NCBI RefSeq assembly: GCF_016802725.1
Contig: NC_052677.1
Coordinates: 15,364,329 to 15,428,328 of the forward strand
Origin: Solenopsis invicta
Taxonomy: Eukaryota; Arthropoda; Insecta; Hymenoptera; Formicidae
Length of the DNA: 64,000 nt
Reading direction: 5' to 3'
The notes under the pieces were generated by a model. The model was not told where the DNA came from, searched no databases, and saw only the letters and a list, made by a program, of their open reading frames with translations. The translations under genes and the position numbers were made by a program. Position 1 is the first letter of the stretch. Each line of letters opens with the position of its first letter. Positions 1 through 12,800 of this stretch are shown here, piece by piece.

Positions 1-1092
1 TTTTATTAATTTATGTTGTAATTGTGTAAATTTGCTTCAATATACGAAAGTTTAATAGTTTGTTGGTAAAAACTGAAAATAATGTAGCAAAGATCACCAA
101 TGGCTTTGAGATAGAATATGACAGAATAAAATCGGAATTTTCTTTTATATTGCACTCATCTCGTAATGAAGATCGTGTCGAACATCTGTTATAATAAGCT
201 CGATATATCACACGTGTACGAAGATCACCCCCTCGTGATTTATTACACATTATACCTGAGCATTATCGGACTGCGCATCGCGCAGCTTCAACGCGGCGCC
301 TCACATGACGTCCATCAAGAAGCGATAATTAAAAAGAACATGGTTTAAATCGCCTAGACGTGCACGAGATCGGCCATCTGCTTCGCGCAGATTAGAATAA
401 GAATGGCATAAGTCATGCTTACTATGAAATTTTGCTATCGAAGCGTGGAGGAGCCGAGTTAGAAGATCGTACTCGTAACTTTGCCATCTATTTAATTTTG
501 AGAATTGAAAAATACAAATTGAAGACATTTTTGGAGAAATTATCCAGCAAAATCATTGTTACAATTTCTTATAAATTCTTGTATTATATAACGTTAAGTA
601 CCTTGATAATTAAATTCTGACTACTTATTCTCAAAAATCTATTTGTATGTAAATAAGCAATACAATAAACTCTCTCTTTATCTAACTTTTAAAATAAATA
701 TTTAATTTTTTATAATTTACCTATACCTCAATGTGAGGTATAGGTAGCTACTTTCATATTTTAATTAGAGTTTTTTTTTCGGATTTTGAAAAGTTTCTCG
801 CGAAAGTTTTAAAAGTGACGATGTTTCTTACTAACAACATGAATTTAAAACACTTTTAGGATCTATTTAATTATTTTCGAAGATTGCTCTTTCAAAACTG
901 CATACATAATTCAAAATGATTTAATGCTCATTCTTCATTCATGCGATCGTCATTGACGTAATTGCCAAGCGAGAGTATGAAGGAGAGAGAGAGAGACAGA
1001 GTTCTCTATTGCGTCGCACACAATAATGCACTTTGACTCCGATGCACTTACCATCGCCACTCGAGAATTGAACGAGAATCCGCTCCTCAACC

Positions 1093-1096
<4 letters not shown>

Positions 1097-1138
<42 letters not shown>
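1097..1138. repeat. (GA)n microsatellite
   Basis: An almost pure GA repeat. It creates spurious Arg-Glu and Leu-Ser ORFs on both strands. Confidence 0.95.
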
Positions 1139-1141
<3 letters not shown>

Positions 1142-4100
1142 TAAGAGAGAGGGAGGGGGCTGGTCTCTTTTCTCCACAGGGCATATTTCTTTGATCTCGA
1201 TTTTTGTCCCGCCTCGCCACCCCTTTCGCCTCACTCTTCCTTTTATCCGCGAAGAGCTCAAGACCGGTTAATCCAGATTAACTTTGAGTTCGAGCATATA
1301 CAATACATGTACATACGCATACACAACAGTGCGCATATCGTACATATTGATAGATATACGAAGTGTAAAAATCTCATGTGTCTAGACAGATTCGCGGGGC
1401 TTCCACTGCTAGAAAGTCTTTTCCTACAGTGGAAGTTTTTGAAAATGTACGTGTGTAATAGGGATTATATTAATTATTGTATTATCTATTTTATAATGTA
1501 TATGTGTAATATATTTGCTAATAATGTTATAATAATTTTATTACAATATATGGGTATTAAATATTCATAAAAATTAAAAAAAATATTTTTAATATTTATT
1601 TTTAAAGAGAATATTTTTAAAAAACTTTTTTTATTGAATGTTGGGCGAGAATCTGTTATGAAACAAATTTATTTAGAATTTTTGTAGTTTTTATGATAAA
1701 AATAATTTTCTATTACATTCTTTTACAATAATTATTAATATTAATAGAGTAAGCACAAACTATATTTATTTATGGATGTCTTGTTTTCTTCACTTTATAA
1801 AAAAGTGTTTTATTACGTGCTACATTACACACAAAGAAAAGTTGAAAAACAGATTATAGACGGTGTCCTCGAACCCCACTCAGTACTTCGTATATTGGTT
1901 GCGTGCATTGGTTGCACGCGTCACCCATCGCATCAATTTCTGCAACCCTGACCCGAGTTTTGCATCAAATGACGAACATTGTAACGCTCAATGCGCTTTA
2001 ACGAGAATGCGTGTGCGACGGTTGGCCGCGAGGGTAAGATACTTTACGTACAGGTCCTTGGAAGCCGGTAACGCGATTACGCGAGATCCCGGCGAGATCC
2101 GATCTCGACGACGGGATTAAAGGCAATCGCGAGGCGATCGAGAACCGCCATTGGGTAATAAATGCGGCACATAATGAACCGCCTTTATCTAGCGAACTCG
2201 TTGAAAGCCGCCGCCGTTCGTGAATGTAAATTTATTCTCCGTGCGTAACACTGTTGCGTTTTGCCCCCAAGGATAGCGCAAGTACGGCGAAATCTCGCTC
2301 ACATTAGACAAGACACTACAATATCTAGATGCCGAATAAAATAAATTACTATTCTGAAATTTTACTGCGCCATATCTTGGAATTTTTGCAACGAAGTGTA
2401 ATAAAATACAAAAATAATCAATGACAAAATTAATATTACGAATAGGTGAAATAAGAAATCGCGTTATTGAAAATTAAATTAAATGAGTTATTAAATGAAA
2501 AAATTTTGACTTGTTCTTAAAATTGTGACGGGAACAGAGCAGTGTGCAAATGGCGCAATTCATCTTCAATATCGCTCTCAATTTTATATATTTATTGGAC
2601 TTTCGCGGTTGATTTGAAAGCATTAAAAATGTAAAAACAAAAAAAAATTTATCTCTCTGTGTGTGTTTATTTATTCATACACAAACAACCTTTTACTTAA
2701 TTTTCGGCCATTTAAATCTTTCCATTCCCAGTAAGACATACGAGTCTAAATGCTAATCCAATCGTGTGTGTATTTTCTAATATACATATAGAAAATTTCT
2801 TCAACTTTCGTTACGTATAGTACTCTCTGTAATAAACTCACTAAACAGAGATAACAGACGCGAACACATAAAAGAACACGCGCATCTGTCAAGTACCAAC
2901 AGTGTTCTGAGTTTAAACGAGTCCTAGAAGCGCGCATAATTTACAATTAGTTGCACTGATATGCATTCATTCGCGAGACACACGCTACTTCTCATGGTGA
3001 AACAACGAGCCTGTTCAGGATCACCATCTAGGGATGAACGACGAAGCAATGTAGCTCTCTCGAGCTCTCGGCGATCACCAAAACCTGTCCAACACTCCGA
3101 GTGACTTCGACATTTTTCACGGATCGTCCTCGATAGCGACCCACGCGCCTGAGCTACGTCCAGTTCTCGAAGTGGACCTTTTCCAAGGTTAGTGACGTGT
3201 GGGCCGCTAGAGAGAACACTGACGAAGTGCACTTTGTTGCGAAAGCACTTACGACCGTCGCGCATGTCGCGTGACGTTTTGACATCGCGATGCGAATGCA
3301 ATCTCCGGATTGCGACGAGATTTTTAACATTAAACGACCATAAAAATTGCGTCATTTCATACAGCCGGCTTAACGGTCAATGAATTCTATGCGATGACAT
3401 GGTGACACATCTTATTAAAATTAGTGTTCACTTAACTTTGAAAAAGAATTACGCAACATTATATATTATATAATATTTTATGCATGTAATTATTTGATGC
3501 ATCGGTAATTAACGGATAAATTAGATTTTTATTTGAGTGAATTAAAGTTGATTTAAACTGTTGAAACACAGGTGAAGAAAACACAATTGCAAGTATGTGT
3601 TATACGTTTCTAGTTAAATTATAAATGAAAGTCTTTTTAAGTCATCCTTCAAATTTATTATAAGAAGTAAAAATTGTAAACGACTTGTATGATTAATCAA
3701 AATAATTTTATAAATAATCACAAACTTTTTGTTGACTTGTTAATTTACTTGAAAATTTGAAATAAATATAGAGAATAATTGTTTGCAATAAATTACATAA
3801 TTTATTATTATTTGTACATCTTTTTATTCTTTGATCATTGATTCATGTAGGTACAATTACTTTTTGGATGATGACTTTCGCTAAAAAAAGTTCTCAATTT
3901 TCTTTAAATACTCGGAGATTAACAATTGATATGCGTTACAAATGAAAAGAAAATCCTCATGCAGTTTATAATTAGAAACTTGGAAGTGAGAAAATGAAGC
4001 GCGATTGGACTCGACCATCCGACACGCTAAATCAACTAGTACCCTATCGTGGTTCGAGTATGTTCATGCGATTATGCAAATCCGCGACACGCGCGGCGAA

Positions 4101-4254
4101 GTCGGACCGTGATGCGCGTGTTCTCGGTCATTGATTAAATTATGATCTGGATCGTACGCATATCCAGCGTGCGTGGACGACCCGAGTTTGATCGTAGAGT
4201 TCGCAACCGGGGCTAGGGAGGCGTTAATTAAATTCAATGCGGCTCAGATTCGCG

Positions 4255-4270
4255 CGGACGCGCGCGTCCG
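4255..4270. repeat. Perfect 16-bp CpG palindrome in a GC-rich island
   Basis: CGGACGCGCGCGTCCG is its own reverse complement. It lies in the island at 4,000-4,540, which also holds an octamer-like ATGCAAAT at 4073-4080. A regulatory role is only a guess. Confidence 0.6.
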
Positions 4271-7002
4271 GTCACGACGGCGTCTGTCAGGCGCGATGCG
4301 CGATGCGCTCTGTATAAGGCGTCGTTCCCGATATTAATGATAGCAACGCATCGCTGGTAATGAACACATGCGCGACCTGTCCCGCCCACGTGCGAGAGCG
4401 GCAACGGATTATCCGGACGGCTCCGCGCGTCGTAACGCGCGGGCGACTGCTCTCTCGCGCGGATTTGCATGGGGAAACTGACCGTCTGGATGAAGATTTA
4501 TCAGCCCGAGAGAATTTGAACGTTTCGAGTTTGGAGTTATCGATGAGTTAACGACGCAATCATTGATATGAAGAGAAGAAATATAAAGTTTTTGTTTTAA
4601 CCTTGAGCAATCAACTAAGAAAATATTTAATTTCGTACATTTAATAAATGACAGTGTAATCGTAGCAAGCGAGATAAAGATTCTTGAAAGAAAATGGATT
4701 ATAATATCACGAGATAATAGAAAAAAATTTTTTCTTTAATATTAGCACATCGGTGTTAATATTTATAAGAAGAGAAGAAAGAATGTAGTAATTTATTTTT
4801 TATGTAATTAAAAATTTAATGACATTTCTATATATTGCTTCAATATTTTAACTATATTTTCAGATAGCGTGTGCAAAGCTAATTAATTTTTATTCTTTGC
4901 ACTGGTAAATAGTTGTAGAAAAATGCTAATTTTATGTAAGCATATATATATAATAAATAAATGTATGTAACTGTATATAATATTTTCTATAATGCTTTTA
5001 TAAAAAACTGCAATAGATATAAACAAGTGGATCGTGTGAATTGAAGAGTTACGTGTAAGATATTCAGGCTATAAAATTTTAAATTTATGCTATAACATCA
5101 ATGATCAGCTCTTCTTAAACGCAATATAATTAAACGATAATTCAAAATGATGTGGAAAATGACTGAAATACAATGTTCTCTTTCGCTTTCTACATTATAT
5201 AATACTATCACATACAATTAAAATTATTTAATTTTGATTTGCTATTACATTATTTACATTAATGTGTAAAATTATTATAGATTTAAAAACCAATATTTTT
5301 TAATATAAATTATTTATTTTTCGAAAGTATATATTTAAATTATTTAAAACTGATTTTCATAATTACAGGAAATTTGATTGAACTCTTTATTAAAAAATTA
5401 GAATCTAATTATTTGAAAATATTGATACTTTATTTAGTCAAAGGACAAGTTAAATTTCGAATTACGTATTGGACTATTATTTTATTGTATTAATTGTTTA
5501 AAATTTTCTTTCTAATTTTATGGAAATTATAAGAAACTGATATTAAAGAAGATTGATGTTGCAGAAAAATTTGTTTCTCAGAAATACCATAAAAGATATT
5601 CATGGTATACCAACCGAATAAAACTGACCTATCCACGTCTGCGATTAGTCTACGAACTATGAGCGAGCCATAAGTTTCCCCTTGGCGTCTGTCGATCCGC
5701 GGCGTAAGATGAGTCGATCATTGCGAGTGATATCGCTTGCCATAAGGCATTCAAGTTCATTAAGTATCATTCAAGAACGGCCCTATTATGTGCTCACGCT
5801 CGGTAGGTGCGCGCAATTTCTTCTTCGCGGCATGCAATCCGACCGATTCATGCGTTATGTCGGGATTACATTCGCAACATTTCGTTATTTACGTCCGATA
5901 TTTACGAGTTTCGATTCTCAGAATGAAGCACAGTCAAAGAATTCGATATAGATAAGCGTAATGAGAACGTACGGCGCTAATCAAAGAATGAAGAAAATTT
6001 AAGACGAAGAACTGGAATGTCGTCGTCTGCACTTAATCCGCCATAATCCGTGATTCTTAATTATTACATATAGCTTTGAAATACAGCACGAATGATCGAT
6101 TCGATGTTGCACGATTGTTTGCAGAAGACAAAAATTATTAAAAAGCTTCCATGATTTAAAATCTTGATGATTAAAATATGACTATGTAAATCCATATGTA
6201 AATGTGTGCTATCATTTCTTATATTTATTTATTGTGTCTCTACAAATATACCTCATATTAAAATTTAAAACTACTTATTCAGAAAAATTTTGCAAATTAC
6301 GATAGTAACACGTATATTCGAAATAGTTTTTATTACATAAGAAAAAAAATTTCTTGAAATTTTTTGTGATATTTTTCTAATGCAGAAAGAAGCAAAAAAC
6401 ACGCCAGAAATTTAATTTTATTTAAGATAACTTAAAAGAGATAAAAAAATAATGATTACAAAACTACTAACTTTTAACTTAAAAAACGTAATGTTGGAAA
6501 TTTTTTTAGAAATCTCAACATCTTTTTATAGAAATATGCCAATAAAATTGATAATTCCAAAAGAATTAATGCTTGTTTATAATTGAAAAATTACATACAA
6601 TAAAAGAGGAATTATATTCAATTCAACGTTGTTATCTTAAATAATTGTGTATTACTCGAATACGAATAGCTAATAACTGCGCTGACTAGTAATTGCTTAC
6701 TTTAACAATCGTAAAGCACAATAATGTTTTGCATTATCTAGCACGATTGTGTTTTGAAGAAATGCAATGAAAGAAGAAAAAATCCGTTTATTGGCCCACG
6801 AAATGCAATGATACACGGAGCGACATGCGCTGCTATCTGTCTACGTTCATTCAAGTTAAATGATAACATTCCGACTGTGGGTAAATAATGCGCTGCTGCC
6901 TGATAATGCAATTAATAAACTTGGAAAAAAATTCACTTTGAACATTTATTTCTCATCACTCAGGCCAAACGGTGAGAGATAGTTTTTTCAAGGCATTTTA
7001 TA

Positions 7003-7260
7003 AAAAAAAAAAAAAAAAATTATTTGTCCTCCACCTAGCCTGGGCGACATCCCTCTATGGCAAATTGGTATCATCAGTAGATAGACCATTTTATGCCCCA
7101 CAACTTTTATCTGAAACACTTTTTTGTAAAACTTATATTTTTCGTGAAATTTTACAAAGTGCTACGGAGTGCTACAAAGTTTTTCTTCGTGAAGTTTTTC
7201 TTAATACTAGATTCAACAATCCGCGATAATACGCCCGATACGCTTCATGGGACTGCACCC
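7003..7260. repeat. Repeat-like fragment related to the MITE at 13993-14587
   Basis: A poly-A run is followed by a unique-looking segment. Then CACAACTTTTATCTGAAACA (7098-7117) resembles the sub-terminal ACAACTTTTGTCTGAAACAT of the mariner-like MITE, and the similarity continues for about 30 bp. Boundaries are not visible. Confidence 0.4.
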
Positions 7261-7548
7261 TCACTCTATCAAGTTACTTCAAAAGTAGAGAGATTATCAT
7301 TAGCGAGAAACAGAGCTGGTACATTTCAGTATTGACAGTTAGTATATTTGAGCATTGAAATATGAGTATACCTGACATCGGTCAAGTCGGCACCGTTACG
7401 AAAGTTTTAAAATATTGCAAGTTCAACATGAAATGTTTAAATAAAAATATCACGTAAACAACAAATATAAAATACATTTTCTTTGAAGTTACGCATTTTA
7501 CATCTATTATATAATTTGCTAATTTAGAATCAAATTATGGGTGCGTCC

Positions 7549-7604
7549 CGTTTCACGCATGATGCGTATGATGCATAGATATGTGCATCGTGCGTGAAAC
7601 AGAA
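7549..7604. repeat. Inverted repeat, 16-bp stem
   Basis: GTTTCACGCATGATGC pairs with GCATCGTGCGTGAAAC with one mismatch, around a loop of about 20 bp. It lies about 200 bp upstream of the dynein start codon. It may be a MITE remnant or a regulatory dyad. Confidence 0.7.
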
Positions 7605-7791
7605 CGCTTTCTACACTATCTTTAATTAACACAACAAAACACTAACGCTCAAATGTACAACAAACTTCATAGAGAACGAATTCTCTTGTAATGTAAAAAT
7701 GTTTAAAATGTGCACGTTAATGATTAGAGTTTAAAGAATCAAATAATAAACGTCACATTAGAGATTGCATTTATATTTTAAGTGTTCTAAA

Positions 7792-7864
7792 ATGGACATT
7801 AAAAATATCAACGGTGAAAATATTTGTTCCCCTAAAAAGAATTATTATTCAGATCTTATTACAG
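7792..7864 (+). CDS. DNAH1: Dynein exon 1 (start codon)
   Basis: The ATG at 7792 opens a 24-codon exon that ends before the donor GTAAGA at 7865 in phase 1. It joins in frame to the exon at 7954. This is the first ATG upstream in this frame chain. It carries no recognised domain, and a different start cannot be excluded. Confidence 0.6.
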
Positions 7865-9813
7865 GTAAGACTTTTATTATTTTTTTTTTAAATCAAAGCA
7901 TGCTTGATTATACAATGTACTGATCATATTGAATAATTGAACAAATCACATAGACACAGAATCAGTTGACCTATCTACTGTCCCAACAAAAACTAATCTA
8001 GCAGAGGAAATTCTTGCCGAACAACACAGTCCAATTGTAAAAGACGTTAAAGTACAAGAAATGCAAACTTTCTTTGACGAATCTAAGCAATGGATGACTT
8101 TTCCCGAAGATAAATCTATTGTACGCAAATACATGCGAAAGCGCAACTACACGATTTAATTAAGATTTATTTTGTTATATATAATATTTTCAATTCAACA
8201 TATCTCACGTTATGAAAAAGTTGATCAGTATTAGAATAATAATATTTTATAAGAAAAAATAAATATATAAAGATTACAAATATTTTTTATACAACTTCAT
8301 ACTGTTAAAATTTTAAATATACTAAATATTTCATTCCTTCTTATTTTATAGCCAACATTTCCATTTTCTAAGTTTCTTTCAGAGATTTTATACCTTGTAT
8401 TTGATGTAACAAATGCATATAAACTCTTATACGATTTAATTTTTAATACAAAACATATTTAATAATTTCTGAAACTTACATTTCTTTATGAACAAAGGCA
8501 TTTCCGGAGAAAACTTTTCTACCAAAAATACAAATGGCATATAACATTCCGACACGCAATGTTGAAATTGAAAGAAGACGAAAAGAGTATAAGAATCTCA
8601 AGGTAGAAGATGTTTTGAAAGAGGAAGATGTCAAGTCATATAATATGTTACCATTTGAGAAAATTCACCCGCTACTTTCCTACGATGAGAAATACGATTT
8701 ATACTCCAAGGCAAGTTATTTACCATTGGAACTATTTGACGACGAGGAATACGATTGTAGGTGAGAAATTTACTGTTATAATAATTGTATGTTTGTCAAG
8801 TAATGTTTTAAATATTAATTGTCACAGTTATTTCAATTACAATTTATTTATTTTTATATTTTTAAAATTTTATATTTCTATATAAATTAAAAATTAAAAG
8901 TGTAACGATATTCATATATAGTAATCTCAACAAAGATAGATTAAAAATAAATATAATTTAAGATTAAAATTTTATGCCTACAAAGAAGCATCTTAATAAA
9001 TATTTAAAAAATGTTAAATATAATGTATTGAATGTAAAAATATATATTTTTAAGATATAAAAAAAAATTAAATAGAAATGTTATCTCTATATAAAAAGGC
9101 ATAAATAGAAATGTTATCTAATATAATAAGGCATGTAAAAATTAGTAAATTTAAAATATAAAACATGTGAAAGAGTAGCTATTTTTCTATTTACTCTAAG
9201 AATGTAAGCAGCATGTAACGATAAGCACTTATGTTTAATTATTACTTCAACTTTTTTTACTTACACATATGTCTACATATATTATAACTTATAATTATTT
9301 TAAAAAAATACAAAAATATTTAAAAAATATACAAAATTGTTGAAAACAAAATAACTTGTAAAGGACTCTTCTAAATGCAAGATAATAACTAATATATAGT
9401 AATAAAAAGGATTTTCTCGTTAAAGTAGCATCATACGATACGATGTGTACTACAGTGGCTTTAGAGGAGCTTGTAGTTTAAACATAATTTTACAAATTCT
9501 GTACGCTTCTATGGTTTTAGACTAGAGAATGAAATTTGATATATTGTAGCAAACATCGTATATTAAAGTAAGTCACTACTTGAGTATGTCAAGTGGAGCT
9601 TCCATTTTAAAGAAGCATCATCAAAAATTTTATACGTCAGAGATTATATTCGTATTTTAAAATTTAAATTATTATAAAATTTTTTAATGATAGAGAAATT
9701 TATATTATATATTATATTTATTCAAATTTACTTAAAATACATATTTATTTGTTTTACAATTTTGTCTAAAGATTTAAATATATTCTCTTTATAAGCGATC
9801 TACTTTTTATAAT

Positions 9814-9844
<31 letters not shown>

Positions 9845-12800
9845 AACTTATACAATTTGTATTTCTTTAAAAGTATTTTTTGCTATTTCAATACTCTATC
9901 TTCACCATTGTTAACATATAATTTTCTTTTGCAATTCGATAGAACAGCAGAGGAATGGATAAATTTAGGCATTATCAATGGCGTTCATTATCCGTTACCA
10001 GCCACAGTATTTGTTGAGAGGATTATAGATAAGAAGTGGATATTTGATCACGATGATAATACATGGAATAATTTGTATGGTTGGTTTAACGCCGCCGTTA
10101 TGGGTTATGATAACGAAAGAAAAGTGTGGACTGTTCTCACTTTAGATGGTTTTAAGCGAAAATTTTATTTGCCTAGAATATATATCCGATTTTTTGGAGA
10201 AGATCCTAAAAGATTTGCCAAAAGGATTGCTGCTGCCATCAAACAGAGACAAATCGCGGAGACTAGTATTAGGTTAATTCAGAAATATTTTATAGTAATA
10301 TTTTCAAATAATAATAAGGAAAATATAAACCGAAACACAATTAATTAAAGTTGAGTTTTAATATTATGCGCAATAGATGACTAAAAAAATTAATTTGTCG
10401 AGATAAAATGATATGAGAGATTCGCTGTACAAAATTATGAAGCAAATTTATGAAGTACTAAATGAAATACTAAAATTAAAAAAGATTTTTTTACTTTTTT
10501 TACTTAAATTCTAATAAATAAAAATTTAATAAATATACATAAGAAATGACAAAGGATCTATTATTTTCTAAATTTTTTATCATGTAACATAATTAAATGA
10601 CACAAAGAGATTCATGTAACTAAAAGAAGTTTTAACAAAACTGATCTCAGTATTTTATATTTTATAAAACTGTAATAACACTAAATGTTGTTAAAGTAAC
10701 TTGTAAAGTATCCATTTTAAGTAATGCAAAAAAAATTGGATTTTGTCAATATGTTCAAAGATTTATTTTTTTAACAGACTTCAAAAGAAAACGTAGGGTA
10801 CGTATTAAAGTAGAGAATTCTGAATTTTTTTCTGTAATTCTAACAAGATACTTTGTAAAACGATTTGAAAGTTTCTCAGAATAATTAAACCATATAATTA
10901 TACGTAGGTATCACTTTTATTTGGACTGTATGCCGGTAGAAGGTATGCTAACACTCGATGAAAAGCAGCAAGAAGTTATAATCTTTTCAGTCACGCGAAA
11001 AAATTTCGTGAAATATGAATCCAAACGTCTTTTGGACGTAAGTATATCTCCTATTTATTTTCTTCAATTGCTGATTCTTTTTTAAATATTTAGTCAATGG
11101 ACGAAGTTGTGCTGGAATATCGTCGCGTAATGTGCGATCTTATGTGGAGATCTCTCGTACAACAACAACCAGGAATTTTTAATTTCATTACGTGGACTGA
11201 AATTAATGACACTCAAGAGCTTAAAATACCAGAAATGGGAAAATTATGCACTGAAATGGAAAACTTTACGGTATTTACAAAGAGTATTTTGCGTTTGATA
11301 AGCATCTTACTCAGGAGATTTAATCAAGATTTATTGCAGGAGATCAAAAAGATTTTCTCTGAGATGGTTTTGTATATTTTGCCGGAGGTATATCAAGCTA
11401 TGGAATGCATAGTTGTCGAGTGCATTAACATATCGAATATGAATCTCTTTGTCTCGAATTATGGAAAATCTATGCATCTATCGGAGTTCAAACTGCAGCA
11501 GCAGCATGAGACTGGTACAGTGATAAAGTATCTGAAAGAAACGTGGTTGGAGAAGATTATACAGTCAGTCAGGCTGTGTTTAAGAGATGTCGGGAAAGGA
11601 TGGTTTGATATCGAACAGAAAAATTATGATGTGTCCGGTGTAATAAAATTGAAACGATTTATGGATCTTATTTCACATCGAATGCAGGTAACTTAAAATA
11701 TTTGATTGACTTAATACAGTTGTTTCAGTTTTAATACGCATAATAAAATATGTGTTTAATGCATTTTATTTTTTTATTGCATTTGTTTATTTTAAATTCT
11801 CTAATATATAGTTATATAATTATAATTTTTATTATGATTAATTAAATAAAAAAGAAAAAGTTTTAAGAGATTTTTCTTGTTATATTCAAGAAGAAAAATA
11901 TTATTTTAAATTAATTTAAAATAAAAAGTGAAAAGATCAATTTAAACTCGTATTTGAAATTTTTAACAAAATTTAAAAAAATATATAAATTTTATAAAAT
12001 ACAATTATTTCACTAACAAATTGTATTAATTATATTATTTTATCTGTTACTAAAGGGTGCTCTTCGAGATCTCGTGAAAAAATCGATTGTTTTCTATTTA
12101 GAAATATTAGAAGCTCCAGCTGTTTGTACATTAAATGTAGATGCAAATTTTGTGTGGGGAGATGATCTCGTAAACACACACTTTAAATCTTCAGTGAATC
12201 CTATCTTTAATATTGATATGTTTATGAATGATAAAACTGTTTATTATTTAACAGATCCTGATTCATTTGAGGTATGGATAACACATATTTTGTAAATTAT
12301 TTCACTCATTTATAGATTCTTTATAATTAATAAAAACAAAGAGTAAGGGTATAGCAAGCACATATTTAAATTATATCTACTATTGATTCGATAAATTAAT
12401 TTTATTATAAATCGTGTGTCTAAATATTAAATGTTAATAAATTATTTTATTTTTAGGAAATTATTATAGCCATATTAGATAGTTCTTTAAGTCAGTGTCA
12501 TCAAATTAAACAAGTTCACCCTTTCTTGTTACCTTTCTTGACATTCCCCAAAGATTTCTATCTTACCTCCGTCGGCTTACTGGAAGAACAGATTTGCAAA
12601 GTTCGGGAACGCCTGAGGATCGCTTATCAAAAGTCTGTAATACCCCTAAAGGCATACGCGAGTGAATATCAGCAATATTTAGAAATTTACAAATTGGATG
12701 TCGAAAAATATGTAGAGTGAGTTCAGATCGCTTCAGGCGATATCAGAATATTTAATTGAATTTCTGAATCAAAGAAGAACGAGATCGATTAACAAAGTGA

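Larger units (their letters stand above)
1..7791. other. Upstream region without a supported gene
   Basis: AT-rich DNA interrupted by four GC-rich, CpG-rich islands at about 1,870-2,330, 2,930-3,330, 4,000-4,540 and 5,620-6,060. The ORFs inside these islands show no recognisable protein. Also present are a (GA)n tract at 1097-1138, a poly-A run at about 7003-7018 followed by repeat-like sequence, and an inverted repeat at 7549-7604. The dynein promoter should lie in the last few hundred bases, but no core element stands out. Confidence 0.6.

Noticed and set aside
939..1261. Leu-Ser and Arg-Glu repeat ORFs
   Set aside because: Artefacts of the (GA)n microsatellite.
2924..3355. A 143-codon minus-strand ORF in a GC-rich island
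   Set aside because: No recognisable domain and Arg/Ser-rich composition expected from CpG-rich non-coding DNA; no supporting splice or neighbouring exon.
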